The notes below the pieces were generated by a model. That model made no database searches and was not told the origin of the DNA. It saw nothing but the letters and a program-made list of their open reading frames with translations. From NCBI GenBank assembly GCA_002395965.1, contig DGVT01000031.1:25833-59558 (forward strand): 33,726 nt of DNA, given 5' to 3'. The stretch's first letter is position 1; each line of letters starts with the position of its first letter. Below, one piece after another: positions 31,763-33,726 of this stretch. The DNA is from Porphyromonadaceae bacterium UBA4277. Lineage in GTDB: Bacteria; Bacteroidota; Bacteroidia; Bacteroidales; Muribaculaceae. The translations under genes and the position numbers were made by a program.

Positions 31763-32863
31763 TTATTTCCTGAAGCGCGACATCTCATAGAGGGCAGGCA
31801 GGGCGTTGCCTGTGCGGTTGTTGAACAGGCCGCGGTTGAGTCCGCCGCGCCCCTGGTGCGGTGTGCCGAAGGCATTTTCCTCGGGGTACCACCAGAACAG
31901 TCCGGTGACGTTGCTCTGGCGCTTGAGCTCGGCAACAAGCTGGGCGGTGAACTGTCGCTGCCCCTCCACAGTGCCCGGCAGACACTTTGAGAAGTCTTCC
32001 TCGCCACGGTTCACGCCGTCGTGCTCATAGTAGTAGGCTGCCTCGACGATCATCACAGGCTTGTCGGGGTGGAGCGTGGCGAGTTTGTCGAGCGTCGTGC
32101 CCAGGTAGTCGATGGTGTTGTGCCACATGGGGTAGTAGCTCAGCCCGATAATGTCGTAATCGACCTGCGCCTCTTTCAGCCGACGGTAGTAGGCCTCGGT
32201 CATGGGCCACACTCCGGCCTTCTCGGTGTGAATAATCAGCTTTGCCTTGGGACATACTTCGCGGCAAGCCTTGATGCCGCTTTTGAGCATTGCGGTGAAC
32301 ACGTCCCAGTTGTCGTCGCTCAGCGGATCGACGCGCCCCGCCGGCCAGTCCATGCCGAATGTGATCTCGTTGCCCACCTGAATCATGTCGGGTGCCACGC
32401 CGGCACGCTTCATCGCTGCCAGGCAGTGACGGGTGTAGCTGCCTATGCTGTCGCACAGCACGTCGGCCGCCAGCCCTTCCCAGCGCTTGGGTGTGAACTG
32501 CTTGGCGGGGTCGGCCCAGGTGTCGCTGTAGTGGAAGTCGAGCATGATTTTGAAGCCACGCTGCTTGATGGTCTTGCACAGGGCTATGACGTAGGGCAAA
32601 TCCTGGCACACACCCTGGTCGTGGTGACTGCCGGGCGCGTTGGCAGGATCTACAAAGAGCCTTACGCGCATCATGTTCCAGCCTTGTTGCTTGAAAAGGC
32701 GGTAGGGATCCACGTTGCGCCCCATGATGTCGTGGTACTCGGCGCCGCGTTGCTGCAGTGCCGGCAGCATCGAGATGTCACCGCCCAACCACAGCTTCCG
32801 GGCCTGTGCCGTGGTGATGAGCATTATCGTGAACGCGATAAAGAGAATTATTCGTTTATTCAT
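31763..32863 (-). CDS. GH53 arabinogalactan endo-beta-1,4-galactanase without dockerin tail
   Basis: A second endo-galactanase, paralogous to the 102-1439 gene. The start is set at ATG 32863, which begins the signal peptide MNKRIILFIAFTIMLITTAQA; the longer frame would run through the promoter box. GH53 landmarks are GGDISMLP (27-34), MLDFHYSDTWADP (107-119), acid/base E166 in VGNEITFG and nucleophile E274 in VMIVEA. The protein ends at residue 366 right after the catalytic domain (ALPALYEMSRFRK), without any dockerin, CBM or sorting tail. It is probably periplasmic, in contrast to its dockerin-tailed paralogue. It is monocistronic, with a -7 box at 32887-32894. Confidence 0.95.
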   Translation of the reverse strand: MNKRIILFIAFTIMLITTAQARKLWLGGDISMLPALQQRGAEYHDIMGRNVDPYRLFKQQGWNMMRVRLFVDPANAPGSHHDQGVCQDLPYVIALCKTIKQRGFKIMLDFHYSDTWADPAKQFTPKRWEGLAADVLCDSIGSYTRHCLAAMKRAGVAPDMIQVGNEITFGMDWPAGRVDPLSDDNWDVFTAMLKSGIKACREVCPKAKLIIHTEKAGVWPMTEAYYRRLKEAQVDYDIIGLSYYPMWHNTIDYLGTTLDKLATLHPDKPVMIVEAAYYYEHDGVNRGEEDFSKCLPGTVEGQRQFTAQLVAELKRQSNVTGLFWWYPEENAFGTPHQGRGGLNRGLFNNRTGNALPALYEMSRFRK

Positions 32864-32886
32864 TGCACATGAGATTATTGGAGTTG

Positions 32887-32917
32887 CAAATATAGCATAT
32901 TTTTCATTATCAGCCAA
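32887..32917 (-). promoter_or_regulatory. promoter of the second GH53 gene
   Basis: On the minus strand, the -7 box TATATTTG (32887-32894) fits TAnnTTTG, and a partial -33 TTG (32915-32917) lies 20 bp upstream. The start codon at 32863 follows about 20 bp after the expected transcription start. Confidence 0.5.
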
Positions 32918-33026
32918 GCCGTTGCCACCACATGGCAACAAATCCCCACGCCGATCTCACCGAGTTTTTTAGACTATAAGCTACATAAGAGCACATAAGG
33001 CTTGTCCTGCAAATAGTATTTTCGAC

Positions 33027-33112
33027 TATAAGTTACATAAGTTTCATAGGGGCTGACGCCTGAGCATTTTCATGCAGATTTTACAGATTGCACAGATTTT
33101 TTCGACTATAAG
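33027..33112 (+). repeat. 86-bp intergenic repeat, copy 1
   Basis: It begins TATAAGTTACATAAG, contains GGGGCTGACGCCTGAGC and ends TTCGACTATAAG. The copy at 33243-33329 is identical except for one extra G/A base. A truncated copy (33107-33139) overlaps its end and stops after GGCTGACGC. Confidence 0.9.
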
Positions 33113-33147
33113 TTACATAAGTTTCATAGGGGCTGACGCGCTTAAAC

Positions 33148-33180
33148 AATTCAGAATTATGAATTCAGAATTATGAATTA
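33148..33180. repeat. 14-bp AT-rich tandem repeat
   Basis: Two copies of AATTCAGAATTATG followed by AATTA. Similar words recur at 33579-33602. Confidence 0.8.
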
Positions 33181-33223
33181 GTCGCGATGCGCAGTAAGCC
33201 CTGAAAAGGCGACAGAACATAGG

Positions 33224-33239
33224 CAGGGGTGTAAACCCC
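33224..33239. other. small hairpin within the repeat region
   Basis: AGGGGTGTAAACCCCT can fold with a 5-bp stem. It follows a stretch (AAGCCCTGAAAAGGCGACAG) with its own partial symmetry. This wording resembles dispersed intergenic repeats I recall from Bacteroidetes genomes; that is from memory only. Confidence 0.4.
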
Positions 33240-33242
33240 TGA

Positions 33243-33329
33243 TATAAGTTACATAAGTTTCATAAGGGGCTGACGCCTGAGCATTTTCATGCAGATTTTA
33301 CAGATTGCACAGATTTTTTCGACTATAAG
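33243..33329 (+). repeat. 87-bp intergenic repeat, copy 2
   Basis: Matches 33027-33112 over its whole length with a single one-base insertion (CATAAGGGGCTG versus CATAGGGGCTG). Confidence 0.9.
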
Positions 33330-33344
33330 AAACAGAAATAAGTA

Positions 33345-33574
33345 ACCTGTTGGCGGAATAAAATTAGTTTTGTGGTTTACAGGTAACAGATTGATAATGT
33401 TGAAGTTCCTCTTCGAGGCACCTTCGTGATTTTGCAGTCTGCACCAAGCTGCGACCCCCTGCGAGGCTCTTGCATGGTGTTTAACACGTTGCGGCTCTTC
33501 GAGCCTTTCGACCTCTTCGAGGCCTACGCTTGACAACCAATATAATACCAAAACATATGATTCCGCCAACAGGT
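33345..33574. other. 230-bp segment bounded by 15-bp inverted repeats
   Basis: ACCTGTTGGCGGAAT at 33345-33359 is repeated in inverse at 33560-33574, perfect over 15 bp. The inside includes the symmetric words CTTCGAGG and CTTCGAG. No clear target-site duplication flanks it. It may be a MITE-like element or a long hairpin; no transposase is present. Confidence 0.45.
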
Positions 33575-33601
33575 AATATGAATTATGAATTAAGAATTAT
33601 G

Positions 33602-33642
33602 AAATGCTCAGGCGTCAGCCCCTATGAAACTTATGTAACTTA
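33602..33642 (-). repeat. inverted partial copy of the intergenic repeat
   Basis: The reverse complement matches the first ~41 bp of the 86-bp repeat (from ATAAGTTACATAAG to CCTGAGCATTT). Together with the direct copies it brackets the 15-bp inverted repeat pair. Confidence 0.85.
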
Positions 33643-33703
33643 TTCAAGTTTCTAAAGTAGATAAAATGTTGAAAATAGCAAGCAAAAGCATCGAAGGCGC
33701 TGG

Positions 33704-33718
33704 CGGGTCGAAGACCCG
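33704..33718. other. short hairpin at window end
   Basis: CGGGTC-GAA-GACCCG forms a 6-bp stem with a 3-nt loop at the edge of the window. It may belong to a gene or repeat beyond it. Confidence 0.4.
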
Positions 33719-33726
33719 ACTTCGTG

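Larger units (their letters stand above)
32864..33726. other. non-coding, repeat-rich right end of the window
   Basis: This 863-bp stretch holds the GH53 promoter and then only repeats: direct copies of an 86-87-bp unit, an inverted copy, AT-rich 14-bp repeats, a 15-bp inverted repeat pair and small hairpins. One candidate frame (33249-33569, minus) runs through the repeats and is not supported. No RNA gene was recognised. Confidence 0.7.

Noticed and set aside
33181..33240. Small RNA gene or riboswitch in the tail region
   Set aside because: Only short hairpins (5-bp stem) and repeat wording are present. There is no downstream gene on either strand and no match to a known RNA structure that I can recognise.
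33249..33569. 106-codon minus-strand frame at the right end
   Set aside because: It runs through the 87-bp repeat and one end of the 15-bp inverted repeat, with no domain and a composition like the repeats. Not supported as a gene.

Overview
The window looks like a chromosomal segment of a gut Bacteroidales bacterium, most likely near Muribaculaceae (inference). The support is a SusC/SusD pair with SusE/SusF-like lipoproteins, Bacteroidetes-type promoters (TAnnTTTG -7 boxes, no Shine-Dalgarno), a T9SS-like C-terminal tail, and secreted proteins that end in dockerin-like repeats. No phage, integrase, transposase or CRISPR array was recognised.

Left half (102-17175, all minus strand) is a starch-utilisation locus. 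From its 5' end it runs susC-susD-susE-like-susF-like (17175 to 9947), a hairpin terminator, a five-module starch-binding-like protein with a dockerin-like tail (9713-7710), a second terminator, a three-module dockerin-tailed protein with its own promoter (7424-6105), and a three-gene enzyme operon (5743-102). That operon encodes two paralogous secreted alpha-amylases and a GH53 endo-galactanase. A divergent LacI-family regulator (17436-18461) sits next to susC. An identical 12-bp near-palindrome lies upstream of susC and of the 7424-6105 gene, 56-57 bp upstream of each -7 box. In the susC-lacI gap it also covers the -33 element of the lacI promoter, which suggests one regulon with autoregulation. 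Starch would be bound by SusC/D/E/F and the dockerin-tailed binding proteins and cut by the two amylases. Galactan would be attacked by GH53 and perhaps the GH2 enzyme further right.

The middle (18526-26047) carries a PafA-like alkaline phosphatase, a secreted CotH-family kinase-like protein that also has a dockerin-like tail, a membrane-anchored alpha/beta hydrolase, tRNA-Val(GAC) with a strong terminator, a small exported protein of unknown function, and a GH2 beta-galactosidase-type enzyme. The right part (26342-31750) is mostly housekeeping: a probable outer-membrane barrel protein, an M24B aminopeptidase P, a gamma-carbonic-anhydrase-like protein, and the pseudouridine catabolism pair psuK-psuG. 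A second GH53 enzyme without dockerin (32863-31763) follows. The last ~860 bp is non-coding and built of direct and inverted repeats.

The most notable signal is the set of five secreted proteins (ten repeat units) with nearly invariant dockerin-like C-termini and no recognisable cohesin in the window. One alpha-amylase paralogue has a T9SS-type sorting tail exactly where its neighbour has the dockerin pair. This suggests that the dockerin-like tail serves as an alternative surface-targeting or assembly module.
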